Shown piece by piece: positions 33,437 through 41,212 of a DNA stretch of 64,000 bases. The notes beneath the pieces were generated by a model. It had not been told where the DNA came from, did no database searches, and saw nothing but the letters and a program-made list of their open reading frames with translations. The stretch is from Streptomyces sp. CC208A (GTDB lineage Bacteria; Actinomycetota; Actinomycetes; Streptomycetales; Streptomycetaceae). The DNA lies in the NCBI RefSeq assembly GCF_030010625.1, contig NZ_JASCXN010000033.1, positions 17,921 through 81,920 on the forward strand. The letters are read 5' to 3'. The translations under genes and the position numbers were made by a program. Within the stretch, counting starts at the first letter, position 1. Every line of letters starts with the position of its first letter.

Positions 33437-34186
33437 TCAGCTCTCCGCGAGCCCCAGCGCCGCGTCGCGGGCCGCCTCCGCCTCCCGGCGCACCAGCCGG
33501 AACCACATGAAGACGACGAAGCCCGCGAAGACGAACCACTCCGCCGTGTAGCCGAGGTTCTGGAAGGCCTTCGCGTCCAGGCCCGTGCCCGCCGCCGCGG
33601 CCGCGGGGACCGGCGTGAGACCGGCGGGCGACTCGGCGAGCGTGATCCACGCGTCGTACACGTCGTCGTCCACCACGTTCACGAGCGAGGCCGCGCTGAT
33701 CATGCCGAGCTGCCCCTCGGGCAGCCCGCCCGCGGTCCGCACGCCCTTGGTGCCCTGGTTCTCCGAGGCCTGGAGCGCGCCCACCACCGTCACCTCGCCG
33801 GACGGCGGGGCCGGGGCCTGGGCGCCCGCCGGCAGCCAGCCGCGGACGACCGGCAGCGACCGTCCCGCGTCCGTCCGCAGCAGCGTCAGCACGTACGCGC
33901 CGGTCCGCCCGTCCAGCTCGCGGTCCGGCACCAGGAACTGCTCCCCGTACCGGCCGCGGGCCTCGGCGGCCCGGCCGGAGGTCTCCTTGTCCACCGGCAG
34001 CAGCGACGCCAGCGGCGCGGCGGCGGTCGCGGTCGCGGCCGGGCGCCGCTCGGCCTCCTGGTGGGAGTCGACGCGATCCTCGAACTTGCCCAGCTGCCAG
34101 GTGCCCATGAAGACGCAGAACGGGATGGCCAGCAGGACGAAGAGATTGATCCCCCACCAGCGGGGGGTCCTCAGGAACCGGTACAC
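33437..34186 (-). CDS. SURF1-family cytochrome oxidase assembly protein
   Basis: A 249-residue protein with one transmembrane helix at each end (about 11-31, WGINLFVLLAIPFCVFMGTWQLGKF, and about 213-232). The intervening periplasm-facing domain has the SURF1 landmarks VRGWLP and the conserved W-Q-L-x-K-F start. The family helps insert heme into cytochrome c oxidase. GTG start at 34186; the conserved start is YRFLRTPRWWGI. It is convergent with the sigma-linked membrane protein across a strong terminator. Confidence 0.93.
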   Translation of the reverse strand: MYRFLRTPRWWGINLFVLLAIPFCVFMGTWQLGKFEDRVDSHQEAERRPAATATAAAPLASLLPVDKETSGRAAEARGRYGEQFLVPDRELDGRTGAYVLTLLRTDAGRSLPVVRGWLPAGAQAPAPPSGEVTVVGALQASENQGTKGVRTAGGLPEGQLGMISAASLVNVVDDDVYDAWITLAESPAGLTPVPAAAAAGTGLDAKAFQNLGYTAEWFVFAGFVVFMWFRLVRREAEAARDAALGLAES

Positions 34187-34243
34187 GCCACCACGGTACG
34201 GGGGCGGGCGCGCCGCCCCTTCAGGAGGGCACCCGAATCCACC

Positions 34244-34546
34244 TCAGGGCCGCGTATCCGGCCCTCCGAGCCGGACCACCGCGCGCCCGCCCGCCAGGTC
34301 CACCGTGGTCCGGTGCGGCGGCGCGCCGTCCTCCTCGTCGTCGCGGAGCAGCAGCGCGCTCCGCCGCTCCTTCAGCTCGCTCTGCTTGCCGGGCGAGAAG
34401 GTGGCGTGCAGCTGCTCGAAGCCGGTCGAGGAGACCGTGCCCCGGCGCTTCCCCCGGCCGGTCATGCGCAGGAACTGGTCGGCGAAGGCGATCACGGTCA
34501 GCAGGATCACCAGACCGGGCAGCGTCACGAACACGGCGAACTCCAT
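34244..34546 (-). CDS. Small membrane protein, DUF6191-like
   Basis: A 100-residue protein with one N-terminal transmembrane helix (MEFAVFVTLPGLVILLTVIAFADQFL) and a basic/acidic cytoplasmic tail containing FEQLHATFSPGKQSELKERRSALLLRDDEEDGAPP. The tail segment FEQLxxxFxPGKQxELxER is a pattern I recall from Streptomyces DUF6191 proteins. Function unknown. Confidence 0.75.
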   Translation of the reverse strand: MEFAVFVTLPGLVILLTVIAFADQFLRMTGRGKRRGTVSSTGFEQLHATFSPGKQSELKERRSALLLRDDEEDGAPPHRTTVDLAGGRAVVRLGGPDTRP

Positions 34547-34559
34547 GCCCCCCAGGAGA

Positions 34560-34958
34560 CCACGGCCGCACGGACCCCCGGAAGGGCCGGGGAGGCCGGG
34601 AGAGCCGGGGAGCCGGGGGCCGGACGGGTCGGGGAGCGGGACCGGGAGAGGGGCCGGGCTGGCCGGGCCGGCCGGGAGGGCCGGGAGGGTCGGGGAGAAG
34701 GGCCGGGAGAGCTGGGAACGGGCGGGTCGGGGAGAGCTGAGAGGGCCGGGGGAGCTGAGGGGACCGGGGAGGCCGGGGGCCGGGCGGGTCGAGAAGAGGG
34801 CCGGGAGGGCCGGAAGGGCCGGGGAGGGCCGGGGCCGGGACGGCCGGGAGGGGCCGGGGAGAGCCGAAGAGGGCTGGGGAGCGCCGGGGAGCGCCGGGGA
34901 GAGCTGGGAGAGCCGGGGCCGGGCGGGTCCGGGGGAGGTGCCGGGAGGGCCGGGCGGC
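34560..34958 (+). repeat. G-rich, purine-biased low-complexity tract
   Basis: About 400 bp composed of degenerate GCCGGGA/GGGGAG-like units with very few T residues on the + strand and many runs of three to five G. No convincing gene lies here; long open frames through it are low-complexity artefacts. The dense G runs could form G-quadruplexes on the + strand. The tract ends at the stop of the Lrp/AsnC regulator gene. Confidence 0.85.
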
Positions 34959-35987
34959 TCACGCCTCCGGTCGTACGTGGTGGGTCCGGCGGCCGTCCGC
35001 GCCGAGGACCTGCGCGCCGATCTTGTACGTGCGCAGGCCGACCGCCGTCCCCGTGATCCGCAGCGCAGGGGCGGCCCGGACGAGGCCCGCGGTGATCTCG
35101 TGCAGCTCCTCGACCGAGCCCAGCCACATCGCCACCACCAGGTTGTGCGGGCCGGTCACCGAGGTGATCACCTGGGTGCGGCGGACCCGGGTCAGGGCCG
35201 CCACCGTCACCGGCTCGTCCAGCGGCGCCACCTGCGCCGTCACCATCGCCCACACCGGCCGTCCGGAGAAGCGGGGCGCCGGCTGGCAGTGGTGGTGGAG
35301 CGCGCCGCCCGCCGTCAGGACGTCGAGCCGGCGCCGTACCGTCGACTCGCTCGTGCCGCACGTCCTGGCCAGCTCGGCGGCGCTCCGGCGGGCGTCTCCG
35401 GCCAGCTCCGCGACGAGCCGCCGGTCCAGCTCCGACACCTGGGGGACCACGCGCGCGCGTGGCGGGTCCCGGCGCTCCGGGGCGGTGGCGTCCGCGAGCA
35501 ACCGGGCCTGCGCGGGGTCGAGCTGCTCGATCCGGGAGCGGTAGGGACGGTTGTGCAGCCGGGTGACGACCTGGGTGCGGGCCCGCAGCACCCCGGGCAG
35601 TCGGCGGACCCGGCCGGTGACGTAGGCGTCGAGGGCGGGCAGGTCCGGGGCGGTCAGGAGGAGCACCAGGTCGGCGCCGCCGGTCACCGCGTGGACGCCG
35701 AGGGTGCCGGGGTCGCCGGACAGCTCGGCCGCGGTGGCCTCGGTGGTGCCCGCGGTGCACTCCAGCTCGACCCAGGCGTACAGCGGGGGCCCGCCGCCGT
35801 GCCGGGCGACGAGCAGCGAGGTCCAGGCGTAGCCGCCGGCGGTGAGGTGCTCCCAGCGGCGGGCGAGGGTGTCGGGGCCCGCCCCCAGGACGGCGGCGAG
35901 CTGGGTCCAGCTCGCCCGTGGCAGGATCTGGAGCGCGTGGATCAGCGACATGTCCGTCTCGCCCAGGACGGATTCCCCGGTCCGCAT
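34959..35987 (-). CDS. Lrp/AsnC-family regulator with duplicated domains
   Basis: A 342-residue protein, about twice the usual AsnC length. An N-terminal HTH-like region (MSLIHALQILPRASWTQLAAVLGAGPDTLARRWEHL) and a first ligand-binding-like segment (about 70-150) are followed by a second complete unit. That unit has HTH LDRRLVAELAGDARRSAAELARTCGTSESTVRRRLDVL (about 180-225) and a RAM-like domain to the end. ATG 35987 is chosen because GGGAGGGAC lies just upstream. Divergent from the winged-helix/TPR gene. Ligand unknown; amino acids are typical for the family. Confidence 0.9.
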   Translation of the reverse strand: MRTGESVLGETDMSLIHALQILPRASWTQLAAVLGAGPDTLARRWEHLTAGGYAWTSLLVARHGGGPPLYAWVELECTAGTTEATAAELSGDPGTLGVHAVTGGADLVLLLTAPDLPALDAYVTGRVRRLPGVLRARTQVVTRLHNRPYRSRIEQLDPAQARLLADATAPERRDPPRARVVPQVSELDRRLVAELAGDARRSAAELARTCGTSESTVRRRLDVLTAGGALHHHCQPAPRFSGRPVWAMVTAQVAPLDEPVTVAALTRVRRTQVITSVTGPHNLVVAMWLGSVEELHEITAGLVRAAPALRITGTAVGLRTYKIGAQVLGADGRRTHHVRPEA

Positions 35988-36147
35988 GTCCCTCCCTGGC
36001 CGATCCCCGGAAAACCGCGCTCGTGGGCCCCGGGGAACCTCAGGATGGGGAACCGGGGCACGTGCATTCAAGCCGCATCCGCGCCGGAAGGCCACGAGAA
36101 CGGCCCGACGTATACGGCCGGGGCACAGGGAACGAGGACGTACGGGG

Positions 36148-37554
36148 ATGGGGTCCATGGGGCGAGCGGCGGGGGAGTCACCCGGCTACGAGGTGCTGTG
36201 GGGCGAACCGGTCGGCTCCGGACAGCTCGCCGCCGCCGAGGAGGGGTACGTGGCCTGCGGCCCCGCCGAGCGGCTGCTGTGGGAGCGACTCTCGGTCTTC
36301 GAGGGCGCCTTCGACCGGCGGGCGGTCGGGGAGGTCTGCGGGTACGGGGCGCTGGCCGGCGTCGACGTGGAGGCCGTCCTGGACCGCCTCGCGCCCCGGG
36401 CGCTGCTGCCGGTGGACGACCTGTTCGACGAGGAGGACGGCGGGCCGCGCCACTGGATGCCGCACGCCATGCGGGCGGTCGGGGCCCGGCGGCTCACCGC
36501 CCGGGGCGACCGCGGTCTTGTGGTCCTGCACCACCGCAGGTGGTGCGTGAAGGTCGCCCGGCGGGCCGCGGAGTGGTGGCAGCGGGGCCGGCAGCTGGAC
36601 GCCCGCGACCTGGCGCTGCGGGAACTCCCCGACCTGGCCGCCGCCATGGACCCGACGACGGCGCAGCTCGCGCCCGGCGACGAGGCCGGTCCGGCGCTGG
36701 AGATCGCGGTCTCGCTGTGGTTCCTGTGGGTGGCCTGCGGGCGGACCGCCGAGGGGCGGACCCGGCTGCGGCACGCCCTCGCGCTGCACCAGGGCCCGCC
36801 GCCCGCCCGCGCCCTGTGGCTGGCCGCCTTCCTGGAGCTGGAGTCGGGCCGCCCCGAGGACGCCGACCCGCTGCTCGTCCAGGCGTGGGCGGGCGCGGTA
36901 CGGGACGGGGACGAGCGGTGCCTGGGGCTCCTCGCCCACCTCCGCGGCGCCATCGCCCTCCACCAGGGCCGGACCCGGGCGGCGGCGGACGAGTTCCGGC
37001 AGGCGCTGGAGCTGCTCGGGGACGCCCCCGGCTTCGGCCCCACCCAGGAGGCGTGCTGGGCGTCGCTCGCGCTCTGCTACAGCCGTACCGACCCGGAGGC
37101 CGCGCAGGAGGCGCTGGACCGGCTGGAGCTCGGCGGGGCGGGACGGCGTACCTGGGCGGGCCGCGACGTCTTCGCCGACGCCTGGGCGGACCACGCCAGG
37201 GCCGAACTCCTCGCCTGGGACGGGGAGTGGGACCGCGCCGCCGACCACGCCCGCCGGGCGCTCCGCGAGCACCTGCGGCTCGGCTCCTCGGTCGGCGCCG
37301 CCTGCGCCGCAGAACTCCTCGCCCGGATACGGCTGCTCGCCGGCCGCCCCGACCGGGCCGCCCATCTCCTGGGCGCCGTCGACCTGTTGCGGGCCTCCGT
37401 CTTCGACACCTCCTACAAGCCGGGGCGGTACTGCACGGCGTCCCGGGACCGCAGCGACGAGGCGCTGCGGGAGCTGCTCGACGACCCGGAACTGCGGGAG
37501 GCGTACGAGGAGGGGGCACGGCGGGGTCTGTTCGCCCTGTCCCGGGAGCGGTGA
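36148..37554 (+). CDS. Orphan winged-helix/TPR protein (STAND regulator without ATPase)
   Basis: A 468-residue protein. Residues about 40-110 (AERLLWERLSVFEGAFDRRAVGEVCGYGALAGVDVEAVLDRLAPRALL) match the winged-helix domain that follows the NB-ARC ATPase in Streptomyces AfsR/LuxR-like STAND regulators. The rest is TPR-like helical repeats. The P-loop ATPase expected before it and any N- or C-terminal DNA-binding domain are absent, and there is no room for them, since the divergent gene starts 160 bp upstream. Start ATG 36148 has ACGAGG upstream; ATG 36157 is an alternative. Either a truncated regulator or a family of its own. Confidence 0.75.
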   Translation: MGSMGRAAGESPGYEVLWGEPVGSGQLAAAEEGYVACGPAERLLWERLSVFEGAFDRRAVGEVCGYGALAGVDVEAVLDRLAPRALLPVDDLFDEEDGGPRHWMPHAMRAVGARRLTARGDRGLVVLHHRRWCVKVARRAAEWWQRGRQLDARDLALRELPDLAAAMDPTTAQLAPGDEAGPALEIAVSLWFLWVACGRTAEGRTRLRHALALHQGPPPARALWLAAFLELESGRPEDADPLLVQAWAGAVRDGDERCLGLLAHLRGAIALHQGRTRAAADEFRQALELLGDAPGFGPTQEACWASLALCYSRTDPEAAQEALDRLELGGAGRRTWAGRDVFADAWADHARAELLAWDGEWDRAADHARRALREHLRLGSSVGAACAAELLARIRLLAGRPDRAAHLLGAVDLLRASVFDTSYKPGRYCTASRDRSDEALRELLDDPELREAYEEGARRGLFALSRER

Positions 37555-37622
37555 GGCCCCGGCCCTCCCGGAGAGCGGGGGCGGGCGGTCGTCCCTACCC
37601 TGGAGAGGGACGGAGGTGACCC

Positions 37623-37904
37623 ATGAGGCGACGCCACCACTTCCACATCGACTACCGGGGGCATTCGGTCTCGGCGACCGTGGAGACCGGCATGCGGCCC
37701 GTGGTCGAGGTCCTGGTCGACGGCAAGGAGACCGGGTACGAGAAGGCCCACGGCGACCGGCCGGTGACCGTCCCCGTCGAGCTGCCGACGGACCCGCCGG
37801 TCCAGGTGGCCGTGCGCGCCACCCTGGGCCCGGGCGTACCCCGCTGCCTCCTGATCACGGAGGGCGACGGGGAGCCGCACGTCATGGCGCCCCGGCTGTA
37901 CTGA
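37623..37904 (+). CDS. Small conserved hypothetical protein
   Basis: A 93-residue protein, ATG with GGAGGTG just upstream. It has a beta-strand-rich pattern (HFHIDYRGHSVSATVETGMRPVVEVLVDGKETGYEK, then VAVRATLGPGVPRCLLITEGDG). I do not recognise a named domain. No signal peptide or membrane segment. Its stop lies 30 bp from the convergent kinase stop. Confidence 0.75.
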   Translation: MRRRHHFHIDYRGHSVSATVETGMRPVVEVLVDGKETGYEKAHGDRPVTVPVELPTDPPVQVAVRATLGPGVPRCLLITEGDGEPHVMAPRLY

Positions 37905-37933
37905 GCGGTGCGAACAGAGCGGCGCGGGCCGGC

Positions 37934-39148
37934 TCAGGAGAGCCAGGCCATGCCGATGAAGAGGAAGACGACGAAGGCGACGACCCCGGCGACGGCGGCC
38001 GTCTTGCGCGGCCTGCGGCGGGACAGCTCGGCGAGCGCGTTCCCGGCGGACCCGCCGCCCCGCGGCTCGGGAGCCCGCCGCCGCCCCGTCCCGGCGGGCG
38101 GGGCGGAGACGGACGTGGGCGCGGACAGGGGCCCCGACCCCGGCCCGGGGGAGGGCACGCGGGGGGCGGGCCCGGCGGCCGGCGGGGGCGGGGTGCGCAC
38201 CGGCGCGCCCGGTACGGCTCCGGACCCGGGCCCGGCGTGGCCGGGCACGGGCCCCCCGGCGGGGGGCATGGCGGGCGCGGCCGGGGGCATGGCGGGCGCC
38301 GCGGGGCGGGGCGCGTACTCCCGCCAGGCGCCGGAGCCGAACCAGTCGGCGATGGCCTGTGCGGGCGGGCGCTGCTCCGGCTGCTTGGCGAGCAGGCTCA
38401 GCAGGTACGCCTCGAAGGCGGGCGTGAGGACCACCCCGAGCCGGCTCGGCGGCGTCGGCGCGCTGTCGATGTGCTGGTACAGCAGGGCGGTCGCGGTGTC
38501 CGCGCGGAACGGCGGGTGCCCGGTGAGCAGCTGGTAGAGGACGCAGCCCAGCGAGTACACGTCGGAGGCGGGCGAGGCCGGCTTGCCGAGGGCCCGCTCG
38601 GGGGCCAGGTAGAGGCCGGTGCCGACGATCTGCCCGGTGGTCGTCAGACCGGCGGAGGGGTCGTCGACGAAGCGGGCGATGCCGAAGTCGGCCAGCTTGA
38701 CCGTGCCCTGGGCGTCCATGAGCAGGTTGCCGGGCTTGATGTCGCGGTGCACCACGCCCTGCCGGTGGGCGGCGGCGAGCCCGGCGGCGGCGTGCGCGGC
38801 GACCACGGCGACCCGCTCGGCGGGCAGGACCAGGGGCTGGGCGGGGGACGAGGCGAGGCTGTCGCCCTCGACCAGCTCCATCACCAGGAAGAGCTTGCCG
38901 TCCCAGGTGCCGAAGTCGAAGACGCCGACGACGTGCGGGTGGCTGAGCCGGGCGGCGGTCTGCGCCTCCAGGCGGAAGCGGTCCGCGCCCGCCGGGTCGG
39001 TGGACTGCGCCAGCATCAGCTTCACGGCGACGGGCCTGCCGAGGACCTCGTCGGTGCCCTGCCACACCTCGCCCATGCCACCACGGCCGATACACCCGTG
39101 CAGCCGATATCGGTCCGCGACCAGCACCAGGGGACGCCCTTTCGACAA
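37934..39148 (-). CDS. Membrane-anchored Ser/Thr protein kinase
   Basis: A 404-residue kinase. Kinase domain about 12-270: GCIGRGGMGEVWQG loop, VAVKLM lysine, HRDIKPGN catalytic loop, DFG in LADFGIARF and GTGLYLAPE activation segment. A long Pro/Ala/Gly linker (about 285-370) follows, with repeated APAMPP units. A single C-terminal membrane helix (about 386-403) ends the protein, with only one or two residues outside, so this is a tail-anchored kinase with no sensor domain. The TTG start at 39148 is tentative; the conserved start is near LVADRYRL. Confidence 0.92.
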   Translation of the reverse strand: MSKGRPLVLVADRYRLHGCIGRGGMGEVWQGTDEVLGRPVAVKLMLAQSTDPAGADRFRLEAQTAARLSHPHVVGVFDFGTWDGKLFLVMELVEGDSLASSPAQPLVLPAERVAVVAAHAAAGLAAAHRQGVVHRDIKPGNLLMDAQGTVKLADFGIARFVDDPSAGLTTTGQIVGTGLYLAPERALGKPASPASDVYSLGCVLYQLLTGHPPFRADTATALLYQHIDSAPTPPSRLGVVLTPAFEAYLLSLLAKQPEQRPPAQAIADWFGSGAWREYAPRPAAPAMPPAAPAMPPAGGPVPGHAGPGSGAVPGAPVRTPPPPAAGPAPRVPSPGPGSGPLSAPTSVSAPPAGTGRRRAPEPRGGGSAGNALAELSRRRPRKTAAVAGVVAFVVFLFIGMAWLS

Positions 39149-39216
39149 GCGATCATTTGACGGCAGAGGACCAGGGTAGAGCCGCCGCCCGCGCGGTCTC
39201 GCCGCGCTCCCCCCGA

Positions 39217-39415
39217 AGCGGAACCGGAGCGGAACCGGAGCGGAACCCCCGTCGTACGCACGGACGTACGGAAGGGCTCCGGGGGTTCCGGCGGAGGCGG
39301 ACGAGGTCCTGCGGATCCCGCTCGCGGGGCGTCCGGGTTCCCTCCGGGGCCGGTCCGGGTTCCCTCCGGGTTCCGTCCCGGTTCCTTCCGGGTTCCCGGA
39401 GGGTGAACAATGGAT
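39217..39415. repeat. Clustered short repeats before the glycosyltransferase gene
   Basis: Three 11-bp units AGCGGAACCGG (39217-39249, last degenerate) are followed by a 10-bp inverted repeat (39241-39250 with 39281-39290) enclosing CGTACG twice. Several copies of TCCGGGTTCC lie at about 39325-39405. The 330-bp gap 39149-39480 otherwise holds only the likely promoters of the two divergent genes. Confidence 0.8.
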
Positions 39416-39480
39416 GCCGCGGGGCCGGCGGTCGTCGGCCCTTGTGCGAGACCCGACCCCGATCTGGAACGGAGTGGACC

Positions 39481-40359
39481 GTGGCGCGACCGCGAGTGGG
39501 CGTGGCGGTACTGACGATGGGCACCCGCCCCGCCGAGCTGGGCGCGCTGCTCGACTCGGTGGCGAAGCAGGACGAGCCCGCCGCCCGGATCGTCGTGGTC
39601 GGCAACGGCACCGGTTCGCTGCCCGCGCTCCCCGAGGGCGTCACCGGCGTGGAGCTGCCCGAGAACCGGGGCGTGACCGGCGGGCGGAACGTGGCCATCG
39701 ACACCCTCCGTTCCTTCGGCGACGTGGACGTCCTGGTCGACCTCGACGACGACGGCCTGCTGGTCGACACCGACGTCTTCCGCCGCCTGGCCGACCTGTA
39801 CGAGACCGAGCCGAAGCTCGGTGTCGTCTCCTTCCGGATCGCCGACGAGACCGGCGAGACCCAGCGCCGGCACATCCCCCGGCTCGGCGCGAAGGACCCG
39901 ATGCGCGGCGGCGAGGTGACCACCTTCCTCGGCGGCGGCCACGGCCTGTCGATGCCGATGCTCGACCGGATCGGCGGCTGGCCGGAGGAGTTCTTCTTCG
40001 CGCACGAGGAGACCGACCTCGCCTGGCGGGCCCTCGACGCGGGCTGGCGGATCCGGTACGAGCCCGGACTGCTGCTCCAGCACCCGAAGACCAGCCCGGC
40101 CCGGCACGACGTCTACTACCGGATGACCGCCCGCAACCGGGTGTGGCTGGCCAAGCGGAACCTCCCGGCCCCGCTGGTCCCGCTCTACCTGGCGGTCTGG
40201 GTCCTCCTGACGGTCGCCCGCACCCGCTCGGTCAGGGGCCTGCGCGCCTGGTTCGCGGGCTTCGCGGAGGGCCTGCGGGCGCCGGCGGGGCCGCGCCGCC
40301 CGATGCGCTGGTCGACGGTGCTGCGCATGACGCGCCTGGGCCGCCCGCCGATCATCTGA
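39481..40359 (+). CDS. GT2-family glycosyltransferase
   Basis: A 292-residue family 2 glycosyltransferase. GTG start with CGGAG about 7 nt upstream. Family landmarks are RVGVAVLTMG, ENRGVTGGRNVAID, the nucleotide-sugar Asp cluster VLVDLDDDG and the acceptor-side motif FFFAHEETDLAWRALDAGWRI. A hydrophobic segment near residues 233-250 (APLVPLYLAVWVLLTVA) suggests membrane association. It is likely involved in a cell-surface polysaccharide or lipid-linked sugar. No other glycan genes are adjacent. Confidence 0.93.
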   Translation: MARPRVGVAVLTMGTRPAELGALLDSVAKQDEPAARIVVVGNGTGSLPALPEGVTGVELPENRGVTGGRNVAIDTLRSFGDVDVLVDLDDDGLLVDTDVFRRLADLYETEPKLGVVSFRIADETGETQRRHIPRLGAKDPMRGGEVTTFLGGGHGLSMPMLDRIGGWPEEFFFAHEETDLAWRALDAGWRIRYEPGLLLQHPKTSPARHDVYYRMTARNRVWLAKRNLPAPLVPLYLAVWVLLTVARTRSVRGLRAWFAGFAEGLRAPAGPRRPMRWSTVLRMTRLGRPPII

Positions 40360-40380
40360 CGCCTTTTCCGGTTCAGGCCG

Positions 40381-41131
40381 TCAGGAAGTCCCGGCCGTCA
40401 GGAAGTCCTCGACCACGTCCGCCCAGCCCTTGGGGTCCTCCCAGAACGGCAGGTGCCCGGTGGCGAGTTCGACGCTCCGGGCGCCGGGGACGGCGGCGAG
40501 CGCGCGCTGGGGGTACCTCCCTGCTCGAGCGAAGCCGAGAGCTCGGGGGACGGCGGGGGCGACGAGCGGGTCCTCGGCGGTGACGACGACGAGCGTCGGC
40601 ACCGCGAGGCGCCCCAGGTCCTCCCGTACGTCGACGAGCCCGGCGAGCTCCAGATAGGCGGGGGTCTCCGCCGGCAGCGCCGGCGCGAGCGTCAGCGCGG
40701 CCCGCAGCAGGTGGGGGCGGTCCTGTCGAGAAACGTCCCGCCGAGGCCGTTGAGGGCCAGGTGCTCGGCCGGCAGCCGGCGCTGCCCCGTCGCGTACAGC
40801 TCCCGCCACAGGGAGACGGCCAGGCGCGTCCGGTGGTCGGGGTACGCGAACGGCGCGGTCAGCACCAGGGCGGTGACCCGCTCGGGGTGCCGCACCGCGA
40901 GCCGTACGGCCGGCGGGGCGCCGAGCGAGTACCCGCAGACGGCGGAGGTCCCGGCCCCGGCGGCGTCCGCGGCGGCCGCCAGACCGTCCACGGCCTCGTC
41001 GACCCCGGCCCCGCCCCGGGACGGCAACTCCCCCGTACGCAGCGGAACCGGTCCTCCAGGCGCCTCTCGATCTCCCCGAAGTGCCCCTCGGCGCTTCCCC
41101 CGGCCCCGTGCAGCAGCAGTAGCCCCGACAC
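40381..41131 (-). pseudogene. Frameshifted alpha/beta hydrolase
   Basis: One alpha/beta hydrolase can be read only by switching frame twice. Frame 1 from GTG 41131 gives SGLLLLHGAGGSAEGHF...LEDRFRC. The frame then shifts near 41040, and frame 2 gives the nucleophile elbow region AVCGYSLGAPPAVRLAVRHPERVTALVL down to about 40725. It shifts again, and frame 3 runs from LLRAALTLAPALPAETPAYLE through VPTLVVVTAEDPLVAPA to GHLPFWEDP and the stop. A palindromic repeat (40507-40550) is also inserted in the third part. Elbow and catalytic Asp/His residues are present but in different frames, so no intact enzyme is made unless these are sequencing errors. Confidence 0.85.
40507..40550 (+). repeat. Intragenic palindromic repeat, copy 3
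   Basis: A 44-bp element beginning CTGGGGGTACCTCCCTG, with a GCTCGAGC...GCCGAGAGC stem and ending CTCGGGGGA. It is the longer form of the repeat found twice inside the P450 gene near 9.6 and 10.5 kb. Here it lies in the 3' part of the broken hydrolase gene, adding about 14 codons in frame. Confidence 0.85.
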
Positions 41132-41160
41132 GCCGACTCCCTGTCTGTGGACAACAGTTC

Positions 41161-41198
41161 GGCCCCGTCCCCTGCCTGTCACGGCTGGGGACGGGGCC
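41161..41198 (-). terminator. Hairpin after the flotillin gene
   Basis: A 12-bp perfect stem (41161-41172 with 41187-41198) and 14-nt loop lie 15 bp beyond the flotillin stop on the minus strand. Confidence 0.85.
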
Positions 41199-41212
41199 GC
41201 CCTCGTCCTCGC

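Noticed and set aside
39217..39415. Possible CRISPR-like array before the glycosyltransferase gene
   Set aside because: Repeats are 10-11 bp, adjacent or irregular, and no unique spacers of constant length or cas genes are present.
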